Below, piece after piece: positions 33,730-41,557 of a stretch of DNA of 64,000 nt. Source of the DNA: a virus; IMG/VR virus record IMGVR_UViG_3300043313_002018, positions 1 to 64,000 of that record, one strand, 5' to 3'. A program made the position numbers and the translations under genes. The stretch's first letter is position 1; the number at the start of each line of letters is the position of its first letter. The notes below the pieces were generated by a model. It was not told the origin of the DNA. It did no database searches and worked only from the letters and a program-made list of their open reading frames with translations.

Positions 33730-34719
33730 TTAGTGCCAGCTGTATTCGTCGTCGTAGATGATGCCCCGGACGTCGTGGAGTTCTTCAACGTCATCCTCCT
33801 TGTCGTTGCCGCGGTCGGCAAACTGTTGAATTTCTGGTTCGGTGTAGGCCATGTTGCGGTAGTCCTTCTTGGCCGCCTGGTCGCCGGCGATCTGGGTTTG
33901 TCGCTGGCGCATCTGGGACAGGCGGCGCCGGCGCTCGTCCAAGGGCTCCCGCTCCCCGCCCATGAGTCGCCAGCAGACAATGTGGCCGATCGCCAAGGAC
34001 ATGATGCAGTCGTCGTGGGCGCCGCGCGCCGCTTCCGCCTCCCACAGCGCGCCCTCGGTCTGAAAATCCCCCAGCTCCGCGAGCGTCCACGGGGAGTTGA
34101 TGCGCAGGTCGGGGAGTCCCGTCTGCGGGTCGAAGTTGGTAACGGCTTCGTGGAAGTGATCGAGCAGCATCGGCCGCGTGCGCTGGGTCGTGTACCACCC
34201 GAGCTTGGTGGTGAAGCGCGAGCTCGGATCGATCGCGTCGAGCATCTCCCAGCGGTAGAAGTGCGAGTACCCCAGATGCAGTTGCAGCGTGTCCTGCGTG
34301 CTCAACCCGTGGTTGTTCGTTTCGATCGCGGCCAGCGCCTCCAGCCCGTCGTCGTCGCAGTAGTAGCGGCCGAGCGCGTCACAGACGAAGGCGAGCTCTC
34401 TGGGTTTCACCTTGTCGCTGATGAACTGGGCGACCTGCTCCTCGACGCGATCGAGGGTGCCCATACGGGTGACGTCGACTACCGAGCGGTCCTTGCCAAT
34501 CCCGTCGGAGACGTCTGCGCTCAGCACGTACTTGTAGCCCCGCAGCGGCGGCTCCCAGATCTGGCAGACCTCGAGGAGCTCGCCGATCTGCGCGCGTGCG
34601 TAGAGCTCCCCCGGCCCGAGCACGCGGAAGCCGTAGCCCACCGGGATGTAAGCCGGGTTGTCGGTGACCTTCTGGAGCTTCTTGGGGAGCGGCGGGAGGT
34701 GCTTGCGCGTGGTGCTCAA
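33730..34719 (-). CDS. terL: Terminase large subunit, nuclease half (separate gene)
   Basis: A 329-residue protein with the RNase-H-like nuclease of phage terminases. The first acidic motif is in KYVLSADVSDGIGKDRSVVD (Asp near residue 69); a middle Asp in AFVCDALGRYYCDDDG; and the last in AARGAHDDCIMSLAIGHIV (H-D-D near 235). The start is a TTG at 34719 that overlaps the TGA of the ATPase gene (TTGA) with GGAGG seven bases upstream, so it is coupled to that gene. In most phages both modules are one polypeptide; here they are split in the inter-domain linker. The C-terminal 90 residues are charged. Confidence 0.8.
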   Translation of the reverse strand: MSTTRKHLPPLPKKLQKVTDNPAYIPVGYGFRVLGPGELYARAQIGELLEVCQIWEPPLRGYKYVLSADVSDGIGKDRSVVDVTRMGTLDRVEEQVAQFISDKVKPRELAFVCDALGRYYCDDDGLEALAAIETNNHGLSTQDTLQLHLGYSHFYRWEMLDAIDPSSRFTTKLGWYTTQRTRPMLLDHFHEAVTNFDPQTGLPDLRINSPWTLAELGDFQTEGALWEAEAARGAHDDCIMSLAIGHIVCWRLMGGEREPLDERRRRLSQMRQRQTQIAGDQAAKKDYRNMAYTEPEIQQFADRGNDKEDDVEELHDVRGIIYDDEYSWH

Positions 34720-36128
34720 CTCAGCACCTCCGCCGGCGGCACGGGGAGTTCCGGTTCGACGACGTGCGGCTGCACGCTCGGGTCATTCTTCAGCCGCTGC
34801 ACGACCACCGGCCCGCGCTGGGCGCCGGCAATCTCCCGCGCGACCTCCGCTTCCTGGAACGCGGTGTCGCGGATCTCGGTGATGAGGGAGGCAGGCTGAA
34901 TGGTGTACAGGGTGCGCAGCGGCCGCGCGACGTTGCGGAGCTTGTCGATCTGCTCTGGGCTGAAGATGCTGCGCCCCGAGTACTGAAACGCCTCCCCAGG
35001 TTCCGCCGGATACTCCTCGAAGAACTTGTACAGCACGCCCTTCTGCTGCGCCGCTTCGTAGCTGCGGAAGTACCAGTAGAGCTGCTCTTTGCTCAGCTCG
35101 AACGACCGCCGCATCCACCGCGGCGCGTGCCGGTTGACCCGCGCGGCGTAATCCAGGCAGTACCCGGGAGGTTCCCAGCCGTCCGGCACCGGCATCCAGT
35201 ACTTGCTGCGCTCGGCGTACCACGGAATGAAGATGTTGAAGCTGCGGCCATATCCCCGTTCCGTCGCCAGCCACTCGTTGTGCCACCAGTTGTGGCGACC
35301 CTTGGCCGTGCTCTCCTTCATCCAGAGCGTGCGCGGCGTGCGCGCGATCGCCGGATCGAGGGAGTCGTCAATGGTTTCGGCGTACTCCCAGGTGCTGAGC
35401 TCGCTCAGGTGCACGCAGGAGTAGGTCTTCGATCGACCCAGTTGCCCCTTCTGCCCACCCTCGTCCGAGAGGCCGCCCTTCATGCTCTTGCCGGCTTCCA
35501 CGACCACGCTCGAGTGATTCGTGAACACAATGTGCCGGTCCTTCGTGTGAAACTTCTCCCCGGGCTTCAGCCACCAGGGCAGCTCCTCGACCACCAGCTC
35601 CAGCATCCCGAACAAGCCCGTGCTCCCCGAATTCTCGGGCACGTCGCTTGCAATCATGCTCTTTGTGTACGATTGCGTCGTCGTCCGATGAGCCACCAAA
35701 CTCTGGCAGAGCGTGCTGGCGCCCAGCTGACGGCCCTTCAGAATATTCCCCACGAGGCCGTCCGGATGGCCGCTCGAGAAACGCTTCTCTTCCTCGTCGG
35801 CGAGCGCCGCCAGGATCAGCTCCTGGGATTCCCACAACGGGTACATCGGCGACACGCCGGTATCCGGGCGAATGATCTTGCAGTAGCGCTCGGCCCAGTG
35901 GCGCCAGCTGAGTTTCGTCAGCACCCGCTCGTTGCGGATGAACCACTGCTCGTCCGCGGAGAGCGCGCGGATGACGCCTTTCTTGGGATCGTGCGCGGTG
36001 GCGAGCTGCCGGGTAAGCAGCTGGCACTGGGGGACTGGCAGGCTCTCCACCGCGCCGCCGACGGCTGCGCCAAGGGGTGAGCCGAGCAGCAGCTTGAGCC
36101 GCGCGTCGACGACAGCCTGGGAGTACAT
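34716..36128 (-). CDS. terL: Terminase large subunit, ATPase half (separate gene)
   Basis: About 470 residues from the ATG at 36128; an earlier ATG at 36209 is possible but overlaps the upstream gene. The ATPase module shows a Walker-A-like motif in NILKGRQLGASTLCQSLVAH, a Walker-B-like hydrophobic strand with SEL in TYSCVHLSELSTWEYAETID, then coupling motif text and EEYPAEPGEAFQYSGRSIFS, the usual end of the motor domain. About 75 linker residues follow, then the stop. It drives DNA translocation into the prohead at the portal (family knowledge). The nuclease is supplied by the next, overlapping gene. Confidence 0.8.
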   Translation of the reverse strand: MYSQAVVDARLKLLLGSPLGAAVGGAVESLPVPQCQLLTRQLATAHDPKKGVIRALSADEQWFIRNERVLTKLSWRHWAERYCKIIRPDTGVSPMYPLWESQELILAALADEEEKRFSSGHPDGLVGNILKGRQLGASTLCQSLVAHRTTTQSYTKSMIASDVPENSGSTGLFGMLELVVEELPWWLKPGEKFHTKDRHIVFTNHSSVVVEAGKSMKGGLSDEGGQKGQLGRSKTYSCVHLSELSTWEYAETIDDSLDPAIARTPRTLWMKESTAKGRHNWWHNEWLATERGYGRSFNIFIPWYAERSKYWMPVPDGWEPPGYCLDYAARVNRHAPRWMRRSFELSKEQLYWYFRSYEAAQQKGVLYKFFEEYPAEPGEAFQYSGRSIFSPEQIDKLRNVARPLRTLYTIQPASLITEIRDTAFQEAEVAREIAGAQRGPVVVQRLKNDPSVQPHVVEPELPVPPAEVLS

Positions 36129-36144
36129 GGCGGGAGGGGCGCGG

Positions 36145-36432
36145 CTAGGGGCCGCCCCAGGTGGCGCGCAGGGAGACGCCGCCAACCCAGCTCCGATCGA
36201 GCGGCGCATTCCACCCGCTCTTACCGATCCACAGTGCCGCGGTCATTTTCCCGTCCGCACTGCGACTGGCAATCACCAGATTCACCCCGGTGCGCGTCTG
36301 CACGTTGAGCGCCGCGGTAGTCGCACCCGCCGGCACCTTCTCGAGCTCGAGCGCCACCTGCCGCTGCAGGTCGTCGCTGAGGGTGGCCGCCGGAAACGGC
36401 ACCACTGCGACGCCCGGTAGTGTCTCAGACAT
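36145..36432 (-). CDS. Small protein upstream of terminase, unknown
   Basis: A 95-residue protein: an N-terminal helical part (LSDDLQRQVALELEKVP), then beta strands (TTAALNVQTRTGVNLVIASR, MTAALWIGKSGWN). It overlaps the end of the membrane-protein gene by 8 nt and ends 16 nt before the terminase ATPase start. Position would suit a small terminase or packaging accessory, but no DNA-binding helix-turn-helix is visible. Confidence 0.5.
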   Translation of the reverse strand: MSETLPGVAVVPFPAATLSDDLQRQVALELEKVPAGATTAALNVQTRTGVNLVIASRSADGKMTAALWIGKSGWNAPLDRSWVGGVSLRATWGGP

Positions 36433-36814
36433 TGCCGGTCAGCAGCGGGAACTTGCCTTCGAGCTTGCCGAAGATCGTCACTAGATCCTTGAGCAACGCC
36501 ACCGTCGGCCCGGCAATCGCCAGCAGCGACGCCTTCTTTAGGACGTCCGCAAAGTCCCCGCTCGGAATCATGTCGTGCCCGTAGGAGGTCAGCATCGCGG
36601 TGATGATGCCCACGAGCGCCGTGAAGTAGGCATTGCCAAACCGGATGAGCAGCGCCAGCGCCACCGGCACGACCTTCACCACGATATTCGGCGTGGTCGT
36701 GCCCGGCGTCACCATCACCTGGTCGTGCATGTGCGGCGGGAGGCCGTCGCCGTCGGTCCCGGCGACCACGGCGACCTTAACCGGTACCGGGCCGATGAAC
36801 TGCTCGTCTGCCAT
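36425..36814 (-). CDS. Membrane protein, holin-like candidate
   Basis: A 129-residue protein with two hydrophobic segments: VALALLIRFGNAYFTALVGI followed by ITAML, and LLAIAGPTVALLKDLVTIFG. A GGAAGGGG lies upstream of the ATG. Two membrane segments and location beside other membrane proteins and 1.3 kb from an endolysin gene fit a holin or an anti-holin, but the length is on the large side. The N-terminal 45 residues are soluble and beta-like. Confidence 0.5.
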   Translation of the reverse strand: MADEQFIGPVPVKVAVVAGTDGDGLPPHMHDQVMVTPGTTTPNIVVKVVPVALALLIRFGNAYFTALVGIITAMLTSYGHDMIPSGDFADVLKKASLLAIAGPTVALLKDLVTIFGKLEGKFPLLTGNV

Positions 36815-36827
36815 GGGGGACCCCTTC

Positions 36828-37535
36828 CTACCAGACGATCGGCGGCTTGCCCTGGGATGTGCGCTCAGCGTTCAGCGCCGCGCGCCATTCCGGCTGGTGC
36901 TTGGCGATCGACGCCTCGATCGTCTTGCAGTTGCCGACCAAGAAGTCGTAGTTCGTGCGGTGCGGCCACGTGCCGCATTCGCCGTCGAGGCCGGGCTTCT
37001 CCGCCCGCTTGTAGTCCTCCTCGAGCAGACGGGTGATTTTCTTCCCGCCTTCATCGCCGCCGAGGGACTCGTAACTCGGGTACACGGGCGTCGCCGGCAC
37101 CGGCGGAATCGGGGGCACCACCACCCCGCCACCCGTGAGGTAGCTCAGTTCATCCGCGGTCAGCGGCTTGGGCGCCACCCACAGGTTGTTCGTGCGCCGT
37201 TCCTTGAGGTCGGCCGGCGTCAACCGGGTCACGAGCGTCGCGCCCGGCGCGCCACTCCCGCCCACCAAGTCGATGACGTTGAGCAGATCGGCCTGATCGC
37301 CGTTGCCGGCAATCGCGTCTTCGGCCCAGCCATCGACGTTGGTTTCGCCCGAGGTTTTGCTGAGCCACCCGCACAGCGTGCGATCGCCACTGGGGTTGAC
37401 GTCGTACGCCACGAGACGCGCGAACAAGCTGGCCGCGCGCTGGTCGCCGGCTTTCACACGAACGAAGTAGCCCTGCGCTTCGCGGGCCTGGGCCATCTGC
37501 AGGATACGATCGAGGTGCGGCTGTGAGACGGGCAT
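36828..37535 (-). CDS. Unknown protein (235 aa)
   Basis: A 235-residue protein from the ATG at 37535 with CAGGAG upstream. The first half is helical (HLDRILQMAQAREAQGYFVR) with YDVNPSGDRTLCGWLSKTSG; the middle has a Pro-rich hinge (VVVPPIPPVPATPVYPSYES); the end contains GGKKITRLLEEDYKRAEKPG, then a CGTWPHRTNYDFLVGNCK segment with two cysteines. No catalytic motif recognised. It is cotranscribed with the membrane proteins. Confidence 0.6.
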   Translation of the reverse strand: MPVSQPHLDRILQMAQAREAQGYFVRVKAGDQRAASLFARLVAYDVNPSGDRTLCGWLSKTSGETNVDGWAEDAIAGNGDQADLLNVIDLVGGSGAPGATLVTRLTPADLKERRTNNLWVAPKPLTADELSYLTGGGVVVPPIPPVPATPVYPSYESLGGDEGGKKITRLLEEDYKRAEKPGLDGECGTWPHRTNYDFLVGNCKTIEASIAKHQPEWRAALNAERTSQGKPPIVW

Positions 37536-37566
37536 GCGCGTGCTCCTGGAATGGACGGTTGCGAAT

Positions 37567-37755
37567 TTAATGCGGCCGAGCGATATCAAACGGTGGCGCA
37601 CATCCCGCTTCCTGCATGAGGCACAGCAGCAGGATGATCGCGGCCGTCCCTACCAGCACCGCCATCAGCCACTTGGGCATCGGGGTCCCGGTCAGCACGC
37701 AGTACAACACCACCAGCAGGACAATCAGGCCAATGACGCTCAGAATCAGGCTCAT
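37567..37755 (-). CDS. Small two-segment membrane protein (holin candidate)
   Basis: A 62-residue protein: membrane segment 1 (LILSVIGLIVLLVVLYCVLT), a short loop with GTPMPKW, membrane segment 2 (LMAVLVGTAAIILLLCLM), and a short tail. Size, two membrane spans and vicinity of an endolysin are the normal features of small holins. GGAGA lies just before the ATG. Lysis function is inferred. Confidence 0.6.
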   Translation of the reverse strand: MSLILSVIGLIVLLVVLYCVLTGTPMPKWLMAVLVGTAAIILLLCLMQEAGCAPPFDIARPH

Positions 37756-37805
37756 GGGGCTTCTCCGGCGGGGACTATAGCACGGCTCTTGCAGCAGCGT
37801 GTCCC

Positions 37806-37985
37806 ATGGACCTGATCCTCCTCGCGCTCGTGGTGGCGGTGGTCGCGGCGATTGTGTGGTGGATTACGACCAATTTGGTCAAGGAACCCACCCTGGTGAA
37901 GATTATCTGGTTCCTCACCGTGCTCGTGCTGGGGTTTTACGTGTTACGCCAGCTGGGTATTGCGATTCCTAATGTGATTCACTAA
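37806..37985 (+). CDS. Small plus-strand two-segment membrane protein
   Basis: A 59-residue protein encoded against the direction of all neighbours: MDLILLALVVAVVAAIVWWI, a TTNLVKEPTLVK loop, then IIWFLTVLVLGFYVLRQLGI. Two membrane segments joined by a short charged loop resemble the small Thivi_2564-type membrane proteins found in many phages and bacteria. No strong Shine-Dalgarno is visible. It lies in a 393-nt stretch that has no good minus-strand gene, which supports its reality. Confidence 0.6.
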   Translation: MDLILLALVVAVVAAIVWWITTNLVKEPTLVKIIWFLTVLVLGFYVLRQLGIAIPNVIH

Positions 37986-38074
37986 TTTTTTCCCACTGCT
38001 CCCCCGCGGCTTCCGGTATTCTGCGCCTGATGCCGCGAGGGTTGCGTTTGCACGGTTTCTGCAGGTAGGTCGGT

Positions 38075-38224
38075 ATGACTGCCAATACCGTTGTGCTGCT
38101 GACGATCGTGCTCGGGACGGTCGTCCACACGCTCTGCGACCTCTTTGCCTACGCCCGCGCCAAGAAAAACGACAGCGCCCGGCTCTCCAGCCCCTCTTCA
38201 TCGAGCTTTCGCACCGACCCCTGA
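38075..38224 (+). CDS. Very small plus-strand membrane protein (uncertain)
   Basis: A 49-residue frame: one membrane segment (TVVLLTIVLGTVVHTLCDLF) then a basic and Ser-rich tail. AGGTAGG lies upstream of the ATG. Its 3' end overlaps the end of the endolysin gene on the other strand by 76 nt, a convergent overlap. It could be a second lysis or membrane accessory gene, but chance cannot be excluded. Confidence 0.4.
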   Translation: MTANTVVLLTIVLGTVVHTLCDLFAYARAKKNDSARLSSPSSSSFRTDP

Positions 38225-38727
38225 TCGACCGCCTGGTCGATCATGTACGAGCGGGCGGCAACGAGGGCATCATTCACCAGGCGCGCGGTGACATTCGGAA
38301 AATACGGCTCCGCACTCCAGTCGCCCAGCAGCTGCCGCAGCTTCTGCAACGTCTTGTCGTTCAGCGTGCCGGTCGGCTCGACGTAAATGACCCGCTGCAG
38401 CCAGCGAATGGCGCGCGCCGGGCCGGAATTCACGCCAAAATCAATGAGCTGCACCCGCAAGGGCTCAAACGGGATGTTGGCGTGGGTAAATCCCGGCTCC
38501 TCGATGTAAAACAGGCGGTAAATCGCCCGCGCGGTGTCGAGCGGCAGCGCCCGAAAGCCCTCGCGCGTCGCCGACAGCCCTGTTACGCGTCGGATATACC
38601 GCTGGTAGGTGTCCCAGGTGATGCCGTAGAGCGTTTCCGGGTCCACCGAGCCGTTTGGGCGCTCGACTTCGGGGCGATGCCCGCCTTCCCGCGCGAGAAT
38701 GCCATCGAGAATGTCGATTTCCGTCAT
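38149..38727 (-). CDS. Endolysin, GH108-type muramidase with PG-binding-like C-terminus
   Basis: A 192-residue protein. The N-terminus has the GH108 signature: D-x-I-L-x-R-E-G-G with the catalytic Glu in ILAREGGHRPEVERPNGSVD, then PETLYGITWDTYQRYI. The middle (FGVNSGPARAIRWLQRVIYV) and TLNDKTLQKLRQLLGD match the peptidoglycan-binding/substrate domain that normally follows. It cleaves the glycan backbone of murein at lysis (family knowledge). It overlaps the upstream spanin-like gene by 4 nt. Confidence 0.8.
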   Translation of the reverse strand: MTEIDILDGILAREGGHRPEVERPNGSVDPETLYGITWDTYQRYIRRVTGLSATREGFRALPLDTARAIYRLFYIEEPGFTHANIPFEPLRVQLIDFGVNSGPARAIRWLQRVIYVEPTGTLNDKTLQKLRQLLGDWSAEPYFPNVTARLVNDALVAARSYMIDQAVDQGSVRKLDEEGLESRALSFFLARA

Positions 38728-38999
38728 TTCCGGCTCAATTTCTCCACCGCGGCGGCCGTGCGCGAGATATCCTCAGCAATTTGATCGAGGCGGGTCTTCA
38801 GCACCGCGTTGTCGATCTGCAGCTGGGAGAGCGTGGCGCGCTGGCCGCGCAGGTCTTGCGCATCCGCGTCCACCTTCTTGACCAGATCGTCGCGAATGGC
38901 GGTGTTGGTCGCCACCCAGACCCCAATGCCGAAGATCCCAATGAGCAGCCCGCGGTCCAGCGTGAGCAGCTTGTCGGTCGAGCGCGTCGACGGCTGCAC
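38724..38999 (-). CDS. Spanin-like protein: membrane anchor plus coiled coil
   Basis: About 91 residues from a GTG at 38999 just after the upstream TAA (TAACGTG) with GGAG before it; the frame upstream of it is a shadow. It has one membrane segment (RGLLIGIFGIGVWVATNTAI), then ~55 residues of charged heptads predicted to form a coiled coil. This is the layout of inner-membrane spanins, and the endolysin gene follows with a 4-nt overlap. No outer-membrane lipoprotein partner was identified. Confidence 0.55.
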   Translation of the reverse strand: MQPSTRSTDKLLTLDRGLLIGIFGIGVWVATNTAIRDDLVKKVDADAQDLRGQRATLSQLQIDNAVLKTRLDQIAEDISRTAAAVEKLSRK

Positions 39000-39000
39000 G

Positions 39001-39708
39001 TTACTCCGCGCCGGCGCCATCCGGGTCGACCTCGGTCGGCTCGGCATCGACGATTTCTGGCACCCCGCTGCCGGCGCCGAACAACACGCGATCCATGGCT
39101 TCCTGCATGCGCTCGTAGCCCTCGTAGCTACCGCCGCCAAAGGTAGCGACTTGTACCGAGGTATTGACCTGCACCCCGCCGCCTTTGCCGGTGAGGCCGC
39201 CCATCTCGAGGGCCAAGTCCCGGCAGGTCGTATCCGCCGGGAAGGTCAGCTTGCCGCCACCCCGGCATACCCCGCAGTCCTGCGGGGACGGATTGGGCTC
39301 GCTCTTAGTCGGGTCCGCGGTGATCTTCCCGGTGCCCAGGCATTCCGTGCAGGTGTCCTCGTAGTCAGCCGCCTTGTGCATGACCTCGTGGACCACGGTG
39401 GGGAGTCGCTCCGCGATATGGCGCTTGGCGAGGAGTTGAGAGCGCAGCTCGCTGCCGGAGGCCAACGCCGCGATGAGCTCCCCCGGAAGGATTCTGCCCA
39501 TCTGGCAGATCTCGGCCAGGTTCCGCGCGTTGTGGTCCGGGTCGGCAATCAGCCCTAGCAGGTACCGGACGTCCTTGGTCTGCTTGGCGAAGGTGAGCGC
39601 CTGTACCAGCGCCTGCCGCCCGCCGAATTCCAGCTCGAGCCGATCGAGCTCCACCCGCGCGTTGAGCGCCAGGGGGACGGGGCCGCTGCGCTTGGCGAGG
39701 CCGGCCAC
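39001..39708 (-). CDS. Protein with DnaJ-type zinc-binding CxxCxGxG pair
   Basis: A 235-residue protein from a GTG at 39708 overlapping the upstream TAG (TAGTG); a longer frame to 40491 exists but overlaps the gene before. Residues ~150-180 contain CTECLGTGK and CGVCRGGGK, two CxxCxGxG units as in the zinc domain of DnaJ. Just before them is HEVMH (an HExxH match), which could be accidental. The first 120 residues are helical. C-terminus is acidic. It may be a chaperone-like or nucleic-acid-binding factor; function unknown. Confidence 0.6.
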   Translation of the reverse strand: MAGLAKRSGPVPLALNARVELDRLELEFGGRQALVQALTFAKQTKDVRYLLGLIADPDHNARNLAEICQMGRILPGELIAALASGSELRSQLLAKRHIAERLPTVVHEVMHKAADYEDTCTECLGTGKITADPTKSEPNPSPQDCGVCRGGGKLTFPADTTCRDLALEMGGLTGKGGGVQVNTSVQVATFGGGSYEGYERMQEAMDRVLFGAGSGVPEIVDAEPTEVDPDGAGAE

Positions 39709-40088
39709 TACTGGAGAGTCCCCGCGCCGGGTACGTCGGCGCTCAGCCGCTGCTCCGCCTCTGTGTACAGGCGTTCGTACTCCTGCACCAGCCGCTCTTC
39801 GTCGAGGAGCTCGCCGTGCTGCACGTACCAGAGGGACCGGAGTTCCTCCATGCGTGCCGCCTTGAGGTCGCGCTCGCTGCCGTGCTCGGCGTACACGTCG
39901 ACCGGCTGCTGGTCGGGTGGCGGGACGCCTAGTACGAGGTCCCGGTAGCTCGGATCGCTGTGGCAGAGGTACGTACGCACCGTCTCCGCGAGGTCCTCGC
40001 TCGCTGCCGCCTGGCGCTCCGCCGCCAGCACCCGCCGTTCCAGCAGCGGTACGAGCGCGGCCAGCAGTACTTTTGCCCATTCCAGCAC
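39708..40088 (-). CDS. Helical protein at start of the minus operon, unknown
   Basis: About 126 residues if started at a GTG at 40088; the frame is open to a GTG at 40229, but that extension is low complexity. It begins with an amphipathic or membrane-edge helix (VLEWAKVLLAALVPLLERRV), then charged helices with EELRSLWYVQHGELLDEERL. It is the first gene of the leftward operon, next to the divergent control region. No family recognised. Confidence 0.5.
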   Translation of the reverse strand: MLEWAKVLLAALVPLLERRVLAAERQAAASEDLAETVRTYLCHSDPSYRDLVLGVPPPDQQPVDVYAEHGSERDLKAARMEELRSLWYVQHGELLDEERLVQEYERLYTEAEQRLSADVPGAGTLQ

Positions 40089-40162
40089 GAGCGGGATAGT
40101 CGCATAGGCGCGGCGCGTACGCAAGGGCAGACACCGGGGAGGGACGCCAGCGGGTGCAGTTC

Positions 40163-40176
40163 CTGTGCACAGACCG
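40163..40176. repeat. Operator-like direct repeat copy 1 (CTGTGCACAGACCG)
   Basis: The first ten bases are a perfect palindrome, CTGTGCACAG. An identical 14-mer lies at 40362-40375, 199 bases away. Confidence 0.55.
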
Positions 40177-40361
40177 GCTGCCAGCCGTACAGAGGTACGT
40201 ACAGAGCTCGAGGCCTCGGGCGTGGCCACGTGCTAGGCGCACTTTTCTGCCGTTAGTACAAAACTTCAGGGTATCAGTGCTGTCAAGAGCGAAAGCCCCG
40301 GGCAGGCCCAGGCGAAAGGTATCCCGCAAGTCCAGCTGCGCCAACAGCTTGCAGCTAAATT

Positions 40362-40375
40362 CTGTGCACAGACCG
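40362..40375. repeat. Operator-like direct repeat copy 2 (CTGTGCACAGACCG)
   Basis: Identical to 40163-40176. Close to the only AT-rich patch of the region, hence a candidate operator for one of the divergent promoters. Confidence 0.55.
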
Positions 40376-40570
40376 ACCACGTTCCCCCATCGAAAATAAA
40401 TTTGTCCCAAGCCGGTCCCGCTCGTCCGGCCTGGCCGGGGGCCTGGCGCGGACAATGGCGGCGCGTGCGGCATCGCTCGAGCCGGAGCCATGCGGGCAGT
40501 AGATAGCTGACAGCACTGGGCCCTACTCCAGCCCGCCCTAGGTTGTCAACCAGTACGCGTACCGCCGCCC

Positions 40571-40580
40571 CTGTAGACAG
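40571..40580. promoter_or_regulatory. CTGTAGACAG operator-like site
   Basis: Shares the CTGT-N2-ACAG form with 40163 and 40362, and is identical to 47910-47919. It is 32 bases before the ATG of the first rightward gene. Confidence 0.4.
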
Positions 40581-40611
40581 ATACCCCGTGATAGCTGTAG
40601 GATGCTGGTGT

Positions 40612-40854
40612 ATGGGTAAGCAGTCAGTCAGTCAGCAGCGCCGTAGCGCCCGCCCTGTGTACAGCAGCAGCGTATGCCCCAGTGGTGCAGGCGTGGTGAC
40701 GGCATCGCGCCGTATCCCCGACCTACTCTCGACCCTGCCCCTGTCCACACGGCAGCTCGCCCGCGCGCTGCAGGCAGAACGCAAAGCAGAGAGCCGGACA
40801 GCCCGGCAACAGCAGCCACGACCGCAGCGGCAATCCCGCCGCACTTCCCGCTAG
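40612..40854 (+). CDS. First rightward small basic protein, unknown
   Basis: An 80-residue protein from the ATG at 40612 with AGGA upstream. It is strongly basic. The second half (ASRRIPDLLSTLPLSTRQLA, then RALQAERKAESR) is helical and could bind DNA. The DNA for its start carries four CAGT tandem units. It ends ten bases before the next gene, in the same direction. Early regulator is a guess from position. Confidence 0.5.
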   Translation: MGKQSVSQQRRSARPVYSSSVCPSGAGVVTASRRIPDLLSTLPLSTRQLARALQAERKAESRTARQQQPRPQRQSRRTSR

Positions 40855-40863
40855 GAGCCCACC

Positions 40864-41526
40864 ATGCCGACCCGCAAGGAACTTATCGAACGAGACGCCA
40901 CGATCGCCGACCGCTGTACACACACCCGCAAGCGTGCCGAGCCTGCCACCGTGGATGCGCTCGATCCGCTCGTGACCTTCAGCGTGTGGATCTGCATTGA
41001 GAAGCACGACCAGAACGCGGACGCCGAGCAGGAGTACGACGAGCTGGACGCGCCCGGCGCCGCTGTCGCCACCTTCGACACCTACGACGAGGCGTACGCC
41101 TACGCCGAGCAGCTGACCACACAGGCCGAGCAGATCGAGCCGCCCGCCGCCAGCCTGCCCGCAGGCATTGCGAACACGCCCCACAACCGACAGGCGATTT
41201 ACGCCGAGCTGCTGAACCTCTGCGCGAACCCCAGCATCGAATACCCCGACTTCCTCCGTCTGCAGACGCTCAACGGGCGAGTCGGCCACCTCGGCACGGC
41301 CAACGGCAGCTGGCAGATGGATATCATGCGCCGGGGACGCGCGGGGGACGTCGACGCGCCGGTCGACACCCTCACCATTCCCGCGACCCACTCCGGCAGC
41401 GCCGAAGGCATCGCGCGCTTCTGTGTCGGCACCCTTGCGGGCCTGCTGGCCTACACGGCCTACCCGACCGAGCAGGCCGCCAAGGCCGCCGACCGCGCAG
41501 AGAGGCAAGCCCGCAATGACCGCTAG
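40864..41526 (+). CDS. Early protein, unknown (220 aa)
   Basis: A 220-residue protein with GGAG six bases before its ATG. Acidic segment QNADAEQEYDELDAPGAAVA followed by TFDTYDEAYAYAEQLTTQAE, then a helical region. Its final ~40 residues are Ala-rich helix (GLLAYTAYPTEQAAKAADRA). The 'F-D-T-Y-D-E-A-x-x-Y-A' element resembles short phage proteins that carry it as an N-terminal beta-alpha unit. Function unknown. Confidence 0.6.
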   Translation: MPTRKELIERDATIADRCTHTRKRAEPATVDALDPLVTFSVWICIEKHDQNADAEQEYDELDAPGAAVATFDTYDEAYAYAEQLTTQAEQIEPPAASLPAGIANTPHNRQAIYAELLNLCANPSIEYPDFLRLQTLNGRVGHLGTANGSWQMDIMRRGRAGDVDAPVDTLTIPATHSGSAEGIARFCVGTLAGLLAYTAYPTEQAAKAADRAERQARNDR

Positions 41527-41557
41527 CCACCACCCGCAGATCCAAGGAGCCGACACC

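Larger units (their letters stand above)
40089..40611. promoter_or_regulatory. Divergent control region between leftward and rightward operons
   Basis: About 520 bases with no convincing gene separate the minus-strand operon from the first plus-strand gene. It holds two copies of a 14-base direct repeat (CTGTGCACAGACCG), a third palindrome CTGTAGACAG, a doubled CGTACAGAG (40186-40194 and 40198-40206) and one AT-rich patch (aaaataaattt near 40390). Promoters for both directions should be here. No textbook -35/-10 pair stands out, so phage-specific or unusual promoters are likely. Confidence 0.5.

Noticed and set aside
39709-40491. Long N-terminal extension of the zinc-motif gene
   Set aside because: Arg/Ala/Gly-rich shadow overlapping the neighbouring helical gene and the control region.
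40618-40638. CAGT tandem units as a phase-variable microsatellite
   Set aside because: Only four units, too few for efficient slippage; they also lie within a plausible coding frame.
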